From Corynebacterium dentalis (GTDB lineage: Bacteria > Actinomycetota > Actinomycetes > Mycobacteriales > Mycobacteriaceae), in the NCBI RefSeq assembly GCF_900232865.1, contig NZ_OCTS01000001.1, positions 1-64,000 on the forward strand: 64,000 bases of DNA, written 5' to 3'. Position 1 is the first letter of the stretch, and each line of letters begins with the position of its first letter. Below, piece by piece: positions 17,967 through 28,427 of this stretch. The translations under genes were made by a program, and so were the position numbers. Under the pieces are notes generated by a model, which did not search any database, had not been told where the DNA came from, and saw only the letters and a program-made list of their open reading frames with translations.

Positions 17967-18848
17967 ATGTTCCAAGGAATCAGGGAATTGCGCGCGGCTC
18001 GCGGCCGTGCGGCACTCATCATCGCGACCATCACACTCATCACCGTCCTCGTGACGTTTCTATCGTCGCTGGCGGCGGGCCTGAGCTATCAGTCCGTCAG
18101 CGCGCTGCAGGAGCGCCTCGGCTCGAACACATCCCTGGCGGTGGAAGACACGGGAACCTCCACCCTCGCCTCCTCTCGCCTCACCGACGAGCAAACCCAA
18201 CAGATTACGAACGCCGGTGGCGAGATTCTTTATATGGCCCGCACGCGCATCGACGAGCAACCCACCGTGGTGCTCTCCAGTTCCACGCCTCTGCCAGATG
18301 ACCTGTACTTCGACCACCAACCCGCGCGCTTCGAATCCGCCGCGGACGTCTCTGCGCTCCCCGGTGCCACGTCGGCCGGAGTGCTCCCCGCAGGCACGGA
18401 TGTAAACACCGACGGCCTCACCGTCCTCGAGGGCAAGGATCGGTGGAATGCCAGCTCCTCCTACGCCGGCGAGCAGATGAGCCTGAACCTGATGATCAAC
18501 CTCCTCTACGTCATCTCCGCCCTCGTCCTCGGCGCGTTCTTCACCGTATGGACGTTGCAGCGGTTGCGCGGGGTGGTCATCAGCGCCGCGCTGGGTGCCT
18601 CCTGTCGGGTCCTTATTTCCGACGCCATGGGCCAGGCCTTCCTGGTACTTCTCACCGGGATCGGAGCGGGTGTGTTGCTGACGTGGGGCGCGTCCATGCT
18701 GATCGGCGGAAGCATTCCCATCGAGATTTCCGCCGCCACCCTCGCGCTGCCCGCGGTGATCTTGGGCGCAGCGGGGCTGGCCGGTTCCGCGGTCTCTCTC
18801 AAACCCGTACTGGGCGTGGAGCCCCGTTCCGCGCTGGCCAACGTTTAA
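17967..18848 (+). CDS. hrtB: HrtB-like haem-export ABC permease (FtsX/MacB fold)
   Basis: The permease of 293 residues has one N-terminal membrane helix (about 14-36), an external domain of about 140 residues, and three C-terminal helices (about 176-197, 229-250 and 259-279), the FtsX/MacB layout. With HrtA it forms the haem exporter that protects against haem toxicity in corynebacteria. The frame opens at ATG 17913, but AGGAGG there is only two bases from the codon; the ATG at 17967 starts the family-like FQGIRELRAARGR segment. It lies 46 bases upstream of hrtA. Confidence 0.84.
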   Translation: MFQGIRELRAARGRAALIIATITLITVLVTFLSSLAAGLSYQSVSALQERLGSNTSLAVEDTGTSTLASSRLTDEQTQQITNAGGEILYMARTRIDEQPTVVLSSSTPLPDDLYFDHQPARFESAADVSALPGATSAGVLPAGTDVNTDGLTVLEGKDRWNASSSYAGEQMSLNLMINLLYVISALVLGAFFTVWTLQRLRGVVISAALGASCRVLISDAMGQAFLVLLTGIGAGVLLTWGASMLIGGSIPIEISAATLALPAVILGAAGLAGSAVSLKPVLGVEPRSALANV

Positions 18849-18894
18849 GAACTCACCCACTAACCACCCACCCACGATTGAGGAGATCTCCACG

Positions 18895-19653
18895 TTGAAC
18901 ACGCATCTGTCCATCAATAACATCACCCTGGACGTCACCGATGGCTCCACTCATCGGCGCATTCTGGACAACGTATCTCTGCAGGTAGACAGCGGTGAGC
19001 TGCTGGGCATCACCGGGCCTTCGGGTTCCGGCAAATCCACGTTGCTGGCTATCGCCGGGGCCTTGCAGAAGCCCACCTCAGGGAGTGTGACTCTGCTGCC
19101 GAGCAGCGGAAAATCCATTGACTTAACCGAATACTCCCCCAGCTCACGACAAGCGGCGGCACTGCGTAGGCGTTACCTAGGGATCGTCTTTCAGCAGGCC
19201 AACCTCTTTCCCTCCCTGAGCATTCTGGATCAGCTGTTGGTGATGAAGCGATTGGATCGGGTTGTGCCTCTGGGAGGTAAGGCAAGGCGCGGAGAAAAGG
19301 ACAAGGCCCACCGGCTGCTAGAGCACGTGGGTCTGGGAGAGCTCGGGCATCGGATGCCGGGCCAGCTCTCAGGAGGCCAGCAGGCGCGTGTGAACGTGGC
19401 GCGAGCGCTGATGAATGATCCGCAGTTGCTGCTCATCGACGAGCCCACCGCAGCACTGGATTCGGAAGCCGCAACGACCGTCACCCAGCTCATTCGCCGG
19501 CTGGTCTCAGAGGCTCAGATCCCTGCGATCTATGTCTCTCACGATACCGAACAGCTAGCGGAGTTGGATCGCGTGGTCACGCTGCGGGACGGCATCCTAG
19601 CGCAAAAAGCCCCTGCTGAGCCGACATTGGCACAGTCAGGAGCTTGTCTCTAG
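18895..19653 (+). CDS. hrtA: HrtA-like haem-export ABC ATPase
   Basis: The ATP-binding subunit (252 residues) of the LolD/MacB class has Walker A GPSGSGKST (41-49), signature LSGGQ (158-162) and Walker B LLLIDEP (178-184). It pairs with the upstream permease, with which it is cotranscribed. The start is TTG at 18895, supported by GAGGAG nine bases upstream. The gene ends six bases from convergent ispG, leaving no room for a terminator between them. Confidence 0.87.
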   Translation: MNTHLSINNITLDVTDGSTHRRILDNVSLQVDSGELLGITGPSGSGKSTLLAIAGALQKPTSGSVTLLPSSGKSIDLTEYSPSSRQAAALRRRYLGIVFQQANLFPSLSILDQLLVMKRLDRVVPLGGKARRGEKDKAHRLLEHVGLGELGHRMPGQLSGGQQARVNVARALMNDPQLLLIDEPTAALDSEAATTVTQLIRRLVSEAQIPAIYVSHDTEQLAELDRVVTLRDGILAQKAPAEPTLAQSGACL

Positions 19654-19659
19654 GCGGAA

Positions 19660-20820
19660 CTACTTGGTGACGCGAACTTCAGCCTTGGCGCCCTCGATGG
19701 CCTCCAAGCCCTGCTCGTCAGCAATGCGCATGGCCTCTTCGATGAGGGTTTCCACGATCTGATCCTCGGGAACGGTCTTGACGACCTCACCCTTGACAAA
19801 GATCTGGCCCTTGCCGTTACCTGAGGCCACGCCCAAGTCAGCGTCGCGAGCCTCGCCAGGTCCGTTGACCACGCAGCCCATGACGGCTACACGCAGCGGG
19901 AACTCCATGCCTTCCAGGCCAGCTGTGACCTCCTCGGCCAAGGTGTAGACATCCACCTGGGCACGGCCACAGGAAGGACAGGACACGATCTCCAGCTTGC
20001 GCGGTCGTAAGTTCAGCGACTGCAGAATCTGATCGCCCACCTTGATCTCTTCCACAGGATCAGCGGACAGAGATACGCGGATGGTATCGCCGATGCCTTC
20101 GGCAAGCAGTGCTCCGAAAGCCACGGAGGACTTGATGGTGCCCTGGAATGCAGGGCCGGCCTCGGTCACGCCGAGGTGAAGCGGGTAATCGGACTTCGCA
20201 GCCAACTGGCGGTAAGCCTCCACCATGATCACCGGGTCATTGTGCTTCACCGAGATGGCGATATCGCCGTAGCCATGCTCCTCGAACAGCGAAGCCTCCC
20301 ACAGCGCGGATTCCACCAGCGCCTCTGGAGTGGCCTTGCCGTACTTCTCCATGATGCGCTTATCCAAGGAACCAGCGTTGACGCCAATGCGGATGGGAAT
20401 GCCCGCATCTCCTGCGGCCTTCGCCACTTCCTTCACGCGACCATCGAATTCCTTGATGTTGCCGGGATTGACGCGCACGGCGGCACAGCCAGCATCGATT
20501 GCGGAGAAAATGTACTTCGGCTGGAAGTGAATATCCGCAATCACTGGGATCGGGGACTTCTTCGCGATTATCGGCAGTGCTTCAGCGTCGACTGTCTTGG
20601 GGCAAGCCACGCGGACGATGTCACAACCTGATGCCGTGAGCTGCGCGATCTGCTGCAGCGTGGCATTGACATCGTGGGTCTTGGTGGTGGTCATAGACTG
20701 CACGCTGATCGGGTGCTCGCTGCCCACTCCCACACCGCCGACCATCAGCTGGCGAGTCTTGCGGCGCGGCGCGAGGGTGGGCGGCGGGCCGTCGGGGATT
20801 CCGAGAGAAATTCCGGACAT
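19660..20820 (-). CDS. ispG: 4-hydroxy-3-methylbut-2-enyl diphosphate synthase
   Basis: IspG (GcpE) performs the penultimate MEP-pathway step, converting MEcPP to HMBPP with a 4Fe-4S cluster. The 386-residue protein has a TIM-barrel N domain and cluster ligands C281, C284 and C316, with E323 of GPGEA as the fourth ligand. With rseP and dxr it forms the ispG-rseP-dxr cluster conserved in Mycobacterium (Rv2868c-Rv2870c) and Corynebacterium. The 175 bases to rseP contain a GTCCC/GGGAC palindrome near 20957 but no clear terminator. Confidence 0.97.
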   Translation of the reverse strand: MSGISLGIPDGPPPTLAPRRKTRQLMVGGVGVGSEHPISVQSMTTTKTHDVNATLQQIAQLTASGCDIVRVACPKTVDAEALPIIAKKSPIPVIADIHFQPKYIFSAIDAGCAAVRVNPGNIKEFDGRVKEVAKAAGDAGIPIRIGVNAGSLDKRIMEKYGKATPEALVESALWEASLFEEHGYGDIAISVKHNDPVIMVEAYRQLAAKSDYPLHLGVTEAGPAFQGTIKSSVAFGALLAEGIGDTIRVSLSADPVEEIKVGDQILQSLNLRPRKLEIVSCPSCGRAQVDVYTLAEEVTAGLEGMEFPLRVAVMGCVVNGPGEARDADLGVASGNGKGQIFVKGEVVKTVPEDQIVETLIEEAMRIADEQGLEAIEGAKAEVRVTK

Positions 20821-20995
20821 GTGGACTACTGACCTCTTTCTGCGGCGGTGCCTGACCGGGTGAATAAGCCTGGTATTAAGCCTTCACTCACAAGGTCAAG
20901 CTGCAGCTGACGAATACTTCTCGCACACTACGTGCATTCCGCGTCCACCTTACCCGTCCCCGGGACAGGTGCCACAGGGACATCCCTACCTCGCG

Positions 20996-22231
20996 TTAGA
21001 ACATCTTGATCGGGTTGACGATGTCCGCCACGATCACCGTGAAACCAAACACCATCAGCACCAGCGTCGCCGCGTAAGTCAGTGGCAGCAGCTTGGTGTA
21101 GTCGGCCGGACCGCCGGGTTCGAGGCCTCGCAACCTGCGGAAGAAGTCTCGAATCTTTTCAAACATGATCACGGCGATGTGCCCGCCATCCAGCGGTGGC
21201 AGTGGCACCAAGTTGAATGCAGCGAGGAACAAGTTGAGGCTGGCCAGCGCCATCAGGAAGCTCTGCCACATGCTCAGCTCCACCAGCTCTCCGCCGAGCC
21301 GAGAAGCACCCACCACGCTCATGGGCGAATCGGCCTCGCGGTTGCCACCGAAGATGGACTCCACCACACCAGGGAAACGCTGTGGCAATTGGATCAGACC
21401 GTGGAAAGTTTGCTCTACCATCACGCCGGTGAACTTCAGCGTGCCGCCCACAGCGGTCAGCGGGTTGTAGTTCAGCAGCTGGGTTTGTGGCACTTCTGAT
21501 TGCACACCAACAGCGCCCACCACCATGGTGTTTCCTGAAGTGGCGAGCCGTTCCACCAGCTCCACCTGCAGGTCTAAGTTGACGTCCTTGCCGTCCCGAG
21601 AGACCACGGCTGGCACAGTCACCACCTCACCGGGTTGACCGTCCGCGTTGTCCCCCACCTTGGTGATGGCCTTCTGGAAATCGGGGAAGGTTTCGGTGCG
21701 ATCGCCGTTGACAGAAACAAAGGTGTCCCCCGGGCGCACGCCGGAGCGCTCCGCTGGCCCTGGCCCCTCGCACGTAGCCAACGTGCCGTCAGTGTTTTGT
21801 GCAGGTGCGGCACACTGCGTGGCCTTGACAGTCGGGGTGAACACCTGGCTGGTATCTGGTAAGCCCCATGCCAGCGCCACGCCGTAGATAATCCCTAGCG
21901 CCAGAGCGATGTTGACGATGATGCCACCCAGCATCACGATGATGCGCTGGTAGGCAGGCCGATCGTACATCGCGTGCGGCCGCTCGTCCTCGGTCATCTC
22001 GTCCAGCTTGGTTATGCCCGCGATATCGCAGAAGCCACCGAGTGGAATGGCTTTGAAACCGTACTCCGTGTGGCCCTTTCTGGTGGACCACAGCGTGGGG
22101 CCAAAACCAATGAAGTACCGACGCACGCGCATTCCAAACATGCGCGCCGTGGTCATATGTCCTGCTTCGTGCAGCGCAATGGACACCACGATGCCCAGCG
22201 CAAACAACACCACACCAACTAAGAAAGCCAT
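20996..22231 (-). CDS. rseP: Site-2 intramembrane metalloprotease, RseP/Rip1-like
   Basis: This M50 membrane protease cuts anti-sigma factors and other membrane substrates. The 411-residue protein has the zinc motif HEAGH (21-25) in the first membrane helix, a PDZ domain (about 115-200) in the middle and a C-terminal PPLDGGH segment giving the third ligand. It is the ortholog of mycobacterial Rip1 (Rv2869c) by position. The ATG at 22231 lies 13 bases inside the 3' end of dxr, so the two are coupled. Confidence 0.94.
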   Translation of the reverse strand: MAFLVGVVLFALGIVVSIALHEAGHMTTARMFGMRVRRYFIGFGPTLWSTRKGHTEYGFKAIPLGGFCDIAGITKLDEMTEDERPHAMYDRPAYQRIIVMLGGIIVNIALALGIIYGVALAWGLPDTSQVFTPTVKATQCAAPAQNTDGTLATCEGPGPAERSGVRPGDTFVSVNGDRTETFPDFQKAITKVGDNADGQPGEVVTVPAVVSRDGKDVNLDLQVELVERLATSGNTMVVGAVGVQSEVPQTQLLNYNPLTAVGGTLKFTGVMVEQTFHGLIQLPQRFPGVVESIFGGNREADSPMSVVGASRLGGELVELSMWQSFLMALASLNLFLAAFNLVPLPPLDGGHIAVIMFEKIRDFFRRLRGLEPGGPADYTKLLPLTYAATLVLMVFGFTVIVADIVNPIKMF

Positions 22232-23406
22232 GCGCGCATCCTCTCATGTGCCTGGGCGCGCGCCCGCTTCTCTGCCGCCAGCACGTCCTCGACGGTCTCT
22301 GGCACGGCCTGCAAATCCGCGCAGTCCTCCATGACCGCCGCGATGGTGTCCACGATGCGGGGGAAGCTCAGCCGTCCGTTGAGGAACTCCACCGCAGCCT
22401 CCTCGTTGGCCGCGTTGTAGACCGCGGGCATGGTGCCGCCCATCGTCACCGCACGTCGTGCAAGTTCGACGGCAGGGAAAACCTCATCATCTAGTGGCTC
22501 AAACTCCCACGTCGATGCCTGCGAGAAATTTAAGCTGCGCTGAGCTTCCGGCACGCGCTCTGGCCAACCCAAAGCCAGGGCAATAGGCAGCTTCATCGAC
22601 GGCGGCGAGGCCTGAGCAATAGTCGAGCCGTCCACAAACGTCACCATGGAATGCACGATGGACTGCGGGTGAACCGTCACGTCGATGCGCTCGGCAGGAA
22701 TTCCAAACAACAGCGCAGCCTCAATGAGCTCCAGCCCCTTGTTCACCATCGTCGCCGAATTCAGGGTGTTCATCTGCCCCATGGACCACGTGGGGTGCTC
22801 CGCCGCTTGGCTGGGGGTCACGGGCTCCAGCTGCTCGCGTGTCCATCCGCGGAATGGGCCTCCGGAGGCGGTCAACAGCAGTCGGGCGACTTCTTGTTCC
22901 GTGCCAGAACGCAGGCACTGCGCCATTGCGGAGTGCTCGGAATCGACAGGGATGAGTTGGCCTGGGTCAGCAGCGCGCAGCACCAATTCCCCACCCGCTA
23001 CCAAGCTCTCCTTGTTCGCCAGTGCGAGCTTGGCCGGAGTGGACAGGGTGGCGAGTGTGGCGTCGAGACCTAAAGAACCCACAAGGGCGTTGAGCACCAC
23101 GTCATCCTCGGAAAGATCGCCAGAAACGGCTTGGACCAATTGGCGAGCAGAATCGTTGCCGCGGATGGTGCGCCCACCTAACTCGGCATCCAAAATATCG
23201 GCGCTACGCTCCGAGGCCACAGCAACCTGACCTGCGGAAAGAGCAAACTTCCGCGCCTGAGAGACCATCAACTCCGGATCGCTGCCTCTGGCAGCCAGAC
23301 CAATGAGCTCAAACCGATCAGGATTTTCCGCAATGACTTCCAGAGCCTGCGTACCGATAGAACCTGTGCTTCCAAGAAGGACGACGCGCTTTTTCACCTG
23401 AACCAT
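22219..23406 (-). CDS. dxr: 1-deoxy-D-xylulose 5-phosphate reductoisomerase
   Basis: Dxr converts DXP to MEP with NADPH, the first committed isoprenoid step. The 395-residue protein starts with the Rossmann motif GSTGSIG (about 12-18), followed by the metal-binding DSEHSA segment and the substrate loop ASGGPFRGW. The frame is open to 23475, but the family-like N terminus begins at ATG 23406. It is the first gene of dxr-rseP and is divergent from the DUF2631 gene. Confidence 0.95.
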   Translation of the reverse strand: MVQVKKRVVLLGSTGSIGTQALEVIAENPDRFELIGLAARGSDPELMVSQARKFALSAGQVAVASERSADILDAELGGRTIRGNDSARQLVQAVSGDLSEDDVVLNALVGSLGLDATLATLSTPAKLALANKESLVAGGELVLRAADPGQLIPVDSEHSAMAQCLRSGTEQEVARLLLTASGGPFRGWTREQLEPVTPSQAAEHPTWSMGQMNTLNSATMVNKGLELIEAALLFGIPAERIDVTVHPQSIVHSMVTFVDGSTIAQASPPSMKLPIALALGWPERVPEAQRSLNFSQASTWEFEPLDDEVFPAVELARRAVTMGGTMPAVYNAANEEAAVEFLNGRLSFPRIVDTIAAVMEDCADLQAVPETVEDVLAAEKRARAQAHERMRAWLS

Positions 23407-23525
23407 CTTTCCACGCTTGCATTGACACAGAGATACGGGGCTGCTGTGAAACCCCTGCCAATGATGCTGACACACCCTAACCCCTATTGGGTGGCGATGG
23501 CGACTTTCGTCGGTAAATGTGCGAA

Positions 23526-23554
23526 ACTACAACAGATAGAAATACCTGTGTAGT
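23526..23554. promoter_or_regulatory. Imperfect dyad between dxr and the DUF2631 gene
   Basis: ACTACAACAG (23526-23535) and CTGTGTAGT (23546-23554) are complementary apart from one base, with a ten-base AT-rich spacer. It is centrally placed in a 241-base divergent region, so it may be an operator. Confidence 0.35.
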
Positions 23555-23647
23555 CAATCATGTGAACGCCAACTTGAGATTCATATGAGGCACTACACAT
23601 CCCTGACGCTTTGTCGCTCGTTTTGAGAACAACACTTGGAGGACTCG

Positions 23648-24046
23648 ATGGCTTCCCACGCTAAGAAGGTCGAAATCTACAACAACGTCTCTACTGAAGA
23701 CGTGCCATCTGCAGCCTGGGGATGGAGTGCGCTGTCACGTCGCGCCGTTGCCATCTCCGGTGTCTGCGGCGGGCTGTTTCTGCTAATGATGCTCTTCGGC
23801 AACCACAAGGGCAACGTTGAAAACTACTGGCTGATCGCACTGGCTGTCATCGTGTTCCTCGGAACTGCCATCGTCACCTTCCAGCCGAAGCTGACTCAGC
23901 GCCAGACCGTTACCTCTCACAACAAGCCACTGGGTCACGTGGAGCCAGAGTGGACCGCTGAGCAGATCAAGATGACCGGTGTGTACGCCAACCTGTCCAA
24001 GGAGCAGCGCATCGCCCTGAACATGGACGGCACCTCCGAGGGTTAA
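23648..24046 (+). CDS. DUF2631 small membrane protein
   Basis: The 132-residue protein has two hydrophobic segments (about 34-50 and 58-77) and a soluble C-terminal part. It belongs to the DUF2631 family, found next to dxr in Corynebacterium and Mycobacterium (Rv2876); function is unknown. GGAGG lies five bases before the ATG at 23648, which beats the in-frame ATG at 23636. A strong terminator follows. Confidence 0.85.
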   Translation: MASHAKKVEIYNNVSTEDVPSAAWGWSALSRRAVAISGVCGGLFLLMMLFGNHKGNVENYWLIALAVIVFLGTAIVTFQPKLTQRQTVTSHNKPLGHVEPEWTAEQIKMTGVYANLSKEQRIALNMDGTSEG

Positions 24047-24066
24047 TCCGCTGCTCTTTCTCAGGT

Positions 24067-24106
24067 AAAAGCCCGCGACCATATTCATGGTCACGGGCTT
24101 TTTGTT
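24067..24106. terminator. Bidirectional intrinsic terminator
   Basis: AGCCCGCGACCAT, loop ATTC, ATGGTCACGGGCT, flanked by A4 on the left and T5 on the right. It serves the DUF2631 gene on the plus strand and probably the DUF2231-like gene on the minus strand. Confidence 0.9.
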
Positions 24107-24149
24107 GTATCTATCAGGGCACCATTTCATTCCACACCAACAAGGCACC

Positions 24150-24587
24150 TTAGTGGCCGGTGAGCACCGTACTCACAATGGCCACGATGCTCGAGAGAAG
24201 AATACACACGCCAAGGATCCCGCTCAGAGCACTAGAGCCCTGAGCCTTGCGTCGATTCAACACAACGGTGAATAGACCCAACAGCACTACCAGCGCGATG
24301 ATCGCAGCCAGCGAGTAATCGGCGAACTGAGCGTGCTCGACGACGGGACCTGGATCCTCCTCCGTGAAGCCCTTGGAGGCCAACAGTTCCTCGCCAGACA
24401 TACGGGCCGGGAAGTTGGGGATGAGAGCAATAGTGGCCACCGCGGTGGTGGCCACTCGGAAGCGCCCGAAGCGGGGCGATTGCAAAAATACTGCGATGCT
24501 CGCGAGCAACGCCGCGGCCGGAATTCCGACCACAGGCAAGTGGACAAGAAGTGGGTGCGCCGGAATTGCGGAAATAGCACTCAACAT
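24150..24587 (-). CDS. DUF2231-like four-helix membrane protein
   Basis: The 145-residue protein has about four hydrophobic segments and the N-terminal HPLLVHLP pattern that typifies DUF2231 membrane proteins, with a short acidic outer loop around GEELLASKG. Function is unknown; some relatives are haem-associated or redox-related, but nothing here proves that. TATGCT lies six bases before the ATG. It is separated from rlmN by 20 bases and has its own -10 box. Confidence 0.75.
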   Translation of the reverse strand: MLSAISAIPAHPLLVHLPVVGIPAAALLASIAVFLQSPRFGRFRVATTAVATIALIPNFPARMSGEELLASKGFTEEDPGPVVEHAQFADYSLAAIIALVVLLGLFTVVLNRRKAQGSSALSGILGVCILLSSIVAIVSTVLTGH

Positions 24588-24593
24588 ACGCTG

Positions 24594-24599
24594 AGCATA
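24594..24599 (-). promoter_or_regulatory. -10 box of the DUF2231-like gene
   Basis: TATGCT, six bases, then ATG at 24587; it lies in the short gap after the rlmN stop codon. Confidence 0.4.
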
Positions 24600-24607
24600 T
24601 ACGCAAA

Positions 24608-25732
24608 TTAGCGCTCTTCAGCTGCCAACTGTCCGCAGGCTGCAGCGATCTCTTGACCCTTGGTATCGCGGACGGTACACGGCACGCCCTGCTCGATGAC
24701 GCGACGCACGAACTCGTCCTGGCGCTCCTTAGGGGAAGCGTCCCACTTGCTGCCCGGAGTGGGGTTCAGCGGAATCACATTCACGTGCACCTTGGAGCCC
24801 AATGCTCCATGCAGCTTCTTGCCCAACAATTCCGCACGCCATGCCTGGTCGTTAATATCGCGGATCAGCGCGTATTCGATGGAGACACGACGGCCGGACT
24901 TCTCCGCGTAGTAACGGGCAGCATCCAGCACCTCCTCCACGGACCAGCGGTTGTTCACCGGCACTAGCTCATCGCGCAACTCGTCATCCGGGGTGTGCAG
25001 AGACACAGCGAGACGCACGGACATCTCCTCATCCGCCAACTTCCGAATCGCCGGAGCCAGCCCCACGGTGGAGACAGTCACGTTGCGCTGGGAAATCCCG
25101 AATCCTTCCGGTGCGGGGTTGGTGATCTTGCGGATGGTTTCCACCACGCGCTTGTAGTTGGCCAGTGGCTCGCCCATACCCATGAACACGATGTTGGACA
25201 ACCGGCCCTCTTCGCCGGACACTTCCCCATCTCGCATCGTTGCCGCAGCCAAACGAACCTGCTCCACCATCTCGCCGGTAGAAAGGTTGCGGTCTAGCCC
25301 GCCCTGCCCAGTGGCGCAGAATGGGCATGCCATACCGCAGCCAGCCTGTGAAGAAATGCACAGCGTGGCGCGACCCGGGTAACGCATGAGCACGGACTCC
25401 AGCAGCGTGCCATCGTGCAAGCGCCACAACGTCTTTCGGGTCTCTCCGTCATCGGCCTCCGTGTCCTTCAGCGGAGCCATCAACTGCGGGAACAAGGCCT
25501 CGCTGACTGCCTCGCGTTTGGATTCCGGCAGGTCCGTCATCTCCCGCGGGTCACCCTGCAGGCGCCCGTAGTACTGGCGCGCAATCTGATCCGCCCGGAA
25601 TTTTGGCAGGCCAAGATCCTGAATCGTGGTTTGCAGCTTCTCCCGAGTTAGATCCGCCATGTGCGTCGGCGGCATGCCTCGTCGGGGCGCGGTGAAGTTC
25701 AGTTGCACTGGTGTAGCCATAATGCCAGCCAT
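24608..25732 (-). CDS. rlmN: 23S rRNA / tRNA adenine-C2 methyltransferase RlmN
   Basis: This radical-SAM enzyme methylates C2 of A2503 in 23S rRNA and A37 of some tRNAs. The 374-residue protein has the cluster motif C132-x3-C136-x2-C139 (CGMACPFC) and the C-terminal CGQL with the methyl-carrying Cys366. No ribosome binding site precedes either candidate start; ATG 25732 has TAACGT six bases upstream, while ATG 25720 would match the length of relatives better. It is divergent from lapA with only 73 bases between. Confidence 0.94.
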   Translation of the reverse strand: MAGIMATPVQLNFTAPRRGMPPTHMADLTREKLQTTIQDLGLPKFRADQIARQYYGRLQGDPREMTDLPESKREAVSEALFPQLMAPLKDTEADDGETRKTLWRLHDGTLLESVLMRYPGRATLCISSQAGCGMACPFCATGQGGLDRNLSTGEMVEQVRLAAATMRDGEVSGEEGRLSNIVFMGMGEPLANYKRVVETIRKITNPAPEGFGISQRNVTVSTVGLAPAIRKLADEEMSVRLAVSLHTPDDELRDELVPVNNRWSVEEVLDAARYYAEKSGRRVSIEYALIRDINDQAWRAELLGKKLHGALGSKVHVNVIPLNPTPGSKWDASPKERQDEFVRRVIEQGVPCTVRDTKGQEIAAACGQLAAEER

Positions 25733-25738
25733 TATTGC

Positions 25739-25744
25739 ACGTTA
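25739..25744 (-). promoter_or_regulatory. -10 box of rlmN
   Basis: TAACGT is six bases before ATG 25732, consistent with a leaderless rlmN transcript. Confidence 0.4.
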
Positions 25745-25793
25745 ATGGCATTTTACCCATTTTGCGTAGTAGCGCATGCAGCCCACTTCACGT

Positions 25794-25799
25794 TAAATT
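25794..25799 (+). promoter_or_regulatory. -10 box of lapA
   Basis: TAAATT is six bases before the ATG at 25806; no ribosome binding site is present. Confidence 0.45.
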
Positions 25800-25805
25800 G
25801 AATCC

Positions 25806-26207
25806 ATGACTAATCAAGACCCAACCTATGAGCCCAACGGCACCCAGCCCTACACCCCGGGGACGGACGCGGGATCCCGAGAGGTGGCGTCGACAAATAA
25901 CGAGGACTTCACCAACTCCACGCTGGACCAGACTACCGATTCGCAACAAAAGCCACAGGTCAAGAGGTCTTTCGCGGGCAGCACGTGGGTTGCGCTGATC
26001 GTGGGCGCCATTCTGCTGATCCTGCTGCTGGTGTTCATCATGCAAAACCAGGAGAACGTCCAGCTGCAGCTGTTCGCTTGGGAGATGACCTTCCCCATTG
26101 GTGCGGGCATGTTGATCGCCGCGATTGCCGGCGCCCTCATCATGGCGCTGGTGGGTGGCGTGCGGATCATTCAACTCCGACGCCAAGTCACTCACACCAA
26201 CCGCTAA
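25806..26207 (+). CDS. LapA-domain (DUF1049) membrane protein
   Basis: The 133-residue protein has a disordered, Thr/Asn/Gln-rich N terminus of about 55 residues and two membrane helices (about 60-79 and 96-119). The FIMQNQENVQLQLF stretch after the first helix is the LapA/DUF1049 signature; E. coli LapA takes part in lipopolysaccharide assembly, but the role in corynebacteria is unknown. It ends 22 bases from convergent cdsA. Confidence 0.8.
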   Translation: MTNQDPTYEPNGTQPYTPGTDAGSREVASTNNEDFTNSTLDQTTDSQQKPQVKRSFAGSTWVALIVGAILLILLLVFIMQNQENVQLQLFAWEMTFPIGAGMLIAAIAGALIMALVGGVRIIQLRRQVTHTNR

Positions 26208-26229
26208 TCCCCCACAACTAAAGCGACTG

Positions 26230-27081
26230 TTACACGGCGCTGAGCATGTTGAGAACCACCCAGGTGATCATCGCCGCCGGTAGCAGGCCGTCCATACGAT
26301 CCATCAAGCCGCCGTGGCCGGGGAGCATCCCGGACATGTCCTTGATACCCAAATCTCGCTTGAACTGAGACTCCACCAAGTCTCCGAGGGTGGCACATGC
26401 CGCCAAGCCCACGCCCAAGAGGATGCCGACCCAGAACGGACCGCCCAGAAGGAAGACCACTGAGGCGATGCCCGCGGCAGTGGAGAATATCACCGAACCG
26501 GCAAAACCTTCCCAAGATTTCTTTGGACTCACAGCTGGCGCCATAGCGTGCGTGCCAAAGAACACGCCGAAGACATAGCCGCCGATATCAGAGGCGACCA
26601 CGCTCAACATGAACGTGAAGATAAAGGATGATCCCGCGACCTCGTCATTCTGCATACGGGAGAGCATCGCGGCGAAGGCACCGAACAACGGGATCCAGGT
26701 TAGAATGAAAATTCCCACGGCAGTATCTCGCACGTAATTGTGCGGAGGAGACTTGCGACCGTGGTGGAAAAGTCGGGTGATCATCAGCAGTAGGACGCTG
26801 AGCGCAAAGCCTGCCACCAAGCCCGTGGTTCCGAAAGGCCAAGAGAGATAGACCATCAGCTGGCTACCCAGCACCAGCGTCACTAGCGGGAGCACATAGC
26901 CCGCTTCATACAGCCTGCGCCAGACCTCATAGGTGGCCAGGCCAATCGCTGTGGCTACCAGCGGGTACCACAACAACGGTGATTGCAGGCAGAGCAGCAC
27001 CAGCGCACCGAGTAGCACGCCCACGCCGATCGCCTGCTTGAGGTCACGACCAGCACCGTTTTTCGGTTTCGGAGCTCCCAT
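26230..27081 (-). CDS. cdsA: Phosphatidate cytidylyltransferase
   Basis: CdsA makes CDP-diacylglycerol from phosphatidate and CTP, the precursor of all phospholipids. The 283-residue multispanning protein ends with the family signature, KRDLGIKD followed by PGHGG and DRMD (about 235-262). GGAGG precedes the ATG at 27081, and only five bases separate it from frr, so the two are cotranscribed, as in Mycobacterium. Confidence 0.95.
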   Translation of the reverse strand: MGAPKPKNGAGRDLKQAIGVGVLLGALVLLCLQSPLLWYPLVATAIGLATYEVWRRLYEAGYVLPLVTLVLGSQLMVYLSWPFGTTGLVAGFALSVLLLMITRLFHHGRKSPPHNYVRDTAVGIFILTWIPLFGAFAAMLSRMQNDEVAGSSFIFTFMLSVVASDIGGYVFGVFFGTHAMAPAVSPKKSWEGFAGSVIFSTAAGIASVVFLLGGPFWVGILLGVGLAACATLGDLVESQFKRDLGIKDMSGMLPGHGGLMDRMDGLLPAAMITWVVLNMLSAV

Positions 27082-27086
27082 GGGGA

Positions 27087-27644
27087 TTAGACCTCCATTA
27101 GCTCCTTTTCCTTGTGTTCAACCAAGTAATCAACGTGGGCGACGTACGTCTGGGTGACCTTGTCTAGCTCCTTTTCGGCAGCCTTGACTTCGTCTTCGCC
27201 AGCTTCGCCGTCCTTTTGGATCTTGGCCAGCTGCTCCATGCCCTTGCGGCGGATGTTACGGATGGCGATCTTGCCGTCCTCGCCCTTGGACTTAGCCAGC
27301 TTGGTCAGGTCACGACGACGCTCTTCCGTCAGCTGCGGGATGGTAACGCGCAAAACTTGGCCGTCGTTGGTGGGGTTGACGCCCAGATCCGAATTGCGGA
27401 TGGCGTTTTCGATCAGGCCCATGGAAGATGCCTCGTATGGCTTAATCAGCAGCATGCGGGGCTCGGGAACGCTGATGGTGGCCATCTGGGTAATAGGGGT
27501 CATGGACCCGTAGTACTCCGCGTGAACACCGTTGAACATTGCGGGGTTGGCACGACCGGTGCGGATCGTGGTCATATCCTCGCGAGCGTGTTCCACGGAG
27601 TTGGACATGCGCTCTTCGGACTCGAGCAAAACGTCATCAATCAT
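27087..27644 (-). CDS. frr: Ribosome recycling factor
   Basis: RRF splits post-termination ribosomes together with EF-G. The 185-residue protein has normal length and the two-domain pattern, with the conserved VRTGRANP-type segment near residue 28 and the [12 protein letters not shown] strand. TAGATT lies seven bases before ATG 27644, so frr has its own leaderless promoter 57 bases after pyrH. It is the first gene of frr-cdsA. Confidence 0.96.
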   Translation of the reverse strand: MIDDVLLESEERMSNSVEHAREDMTTIRTGRANPAMFNGVHAEYYGSMTPITQMATISVPEPRMLLIKPYEASSMGLIENAIRNSDLGVNPTNDGQVLRVTIPQLTEERRRDLTKLAKSKGEDGKIAIRNIRRKGMEQLAKIQKDGEAGEDEVKAAEKELDKVTQTYVAHVDYLVEHKEKELMEV

Positions 27645-27651
27645 GTGTATG

Positions 27652-27657
27652 AATCTA
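27652..27657 (-). promoter_or_regulatory. -10 box of frr
   Basis: TAGATT, seven bases, ATG. Confidence 0.45.
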
Positions 27658-27701
27658 CCAGTTGAGCTCGAGGGTGGTTGTGAAGGCGTGCCGTGGGCAG
27701 T

Positions 27702-28427
27702 TTAGGACTCCACCAGCGTGCCGATGCGCTCGCCGGATACTGCGCGGGCGATGTTGCCTTCGGTCAGCAAGTTGAACACCAGGATTGGCATGTTGTTGTC
27801 CATGCATAGGGAGAAGGCCGTGGCATCCGCCACCTTCAGGCCCTTCTCGATGACCTCGCGCGGGGTGATCTCGCGGAATAGTTCTGCATCTGGGTTGGTG
27901 CGGGGATCATCGGAGTACACGCCGTCTACACCCTTGGCCATCAGCAACACGTCGCAGCCGATCTCCAGAGCGCGCTGTGCTGCGGTGGTGTCCGTGGAGA
28001 AGTACGGCATTCCCATGCCAGCACCGAAGATGACCACGCGGCCCTTTTCCAGGTGACGGTCCGCACGCAGCGGCAAGTAAGGCTCCGCCACCTGAGTCAT
28101 CTGGATGGCGGTCTGCACACGACAATCCACACCTTCCTGCTCGAGGAAGTCCTGGAGCGCCAGGCAGTTCATTACGGTGCCGAGCATGCCCATGTAATCC
28201 GAGCGGGAACGGTCCAGACCGCGCTGCTGCAGCTGTGCGCCGCGGAAGAAGTTTCCGCCGCCGATGACCACCGCCACTTCCACGCCAGTCTTAGAAACTT
28301 CAGCGATCTGTCGCGCGACATTCTGCACCACGTCAGGATCGATGCCCACGTTTCCGCCGCCGAACATCTCACCACCCAGCTTGAGCATTACTCGCTTGTA
28401 CGCAGTGCGGTCATTGGTGCTTGTCAC
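27702..28427 (-). CDS. pyrH: UMP kinase
   Basis: PyrH phosphorylates UMP to UDP and is the bacterial hexameric amino-acid-kinase type. The 241-residue protein has the N-terminal [14 protein letters not shown] motif, the GGGNFFRG loop and the [11 protein letters not shown] segment. The start is GTG at 28427 with AGGAG ten bases before; the frame is open to 28586, but the extra residues are unlike the family. Confidence 0.95.
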   Translation of the reverse strand: MTSTNDRTAYKRVMLKLGGEMFGGGNVGIDPDVVQNVARQIAEVSKTGVEVAVVIGGGNFFRGAQLQQRGLDRSRSDYMGMLGTVMNCLALQDFLEQEGVDCRVQTAIQMTQVAEPYLPLRADRHLEKGRVVIFGAGMGMPYFSTDTTAAQRALEIGCDVLLMAKGVDGVYSDDPRTNPDAELFREITPREVIEKGLKVADATAFSLCMDNNMPILVFNLLTEGNIARAVSGERIGTLVES

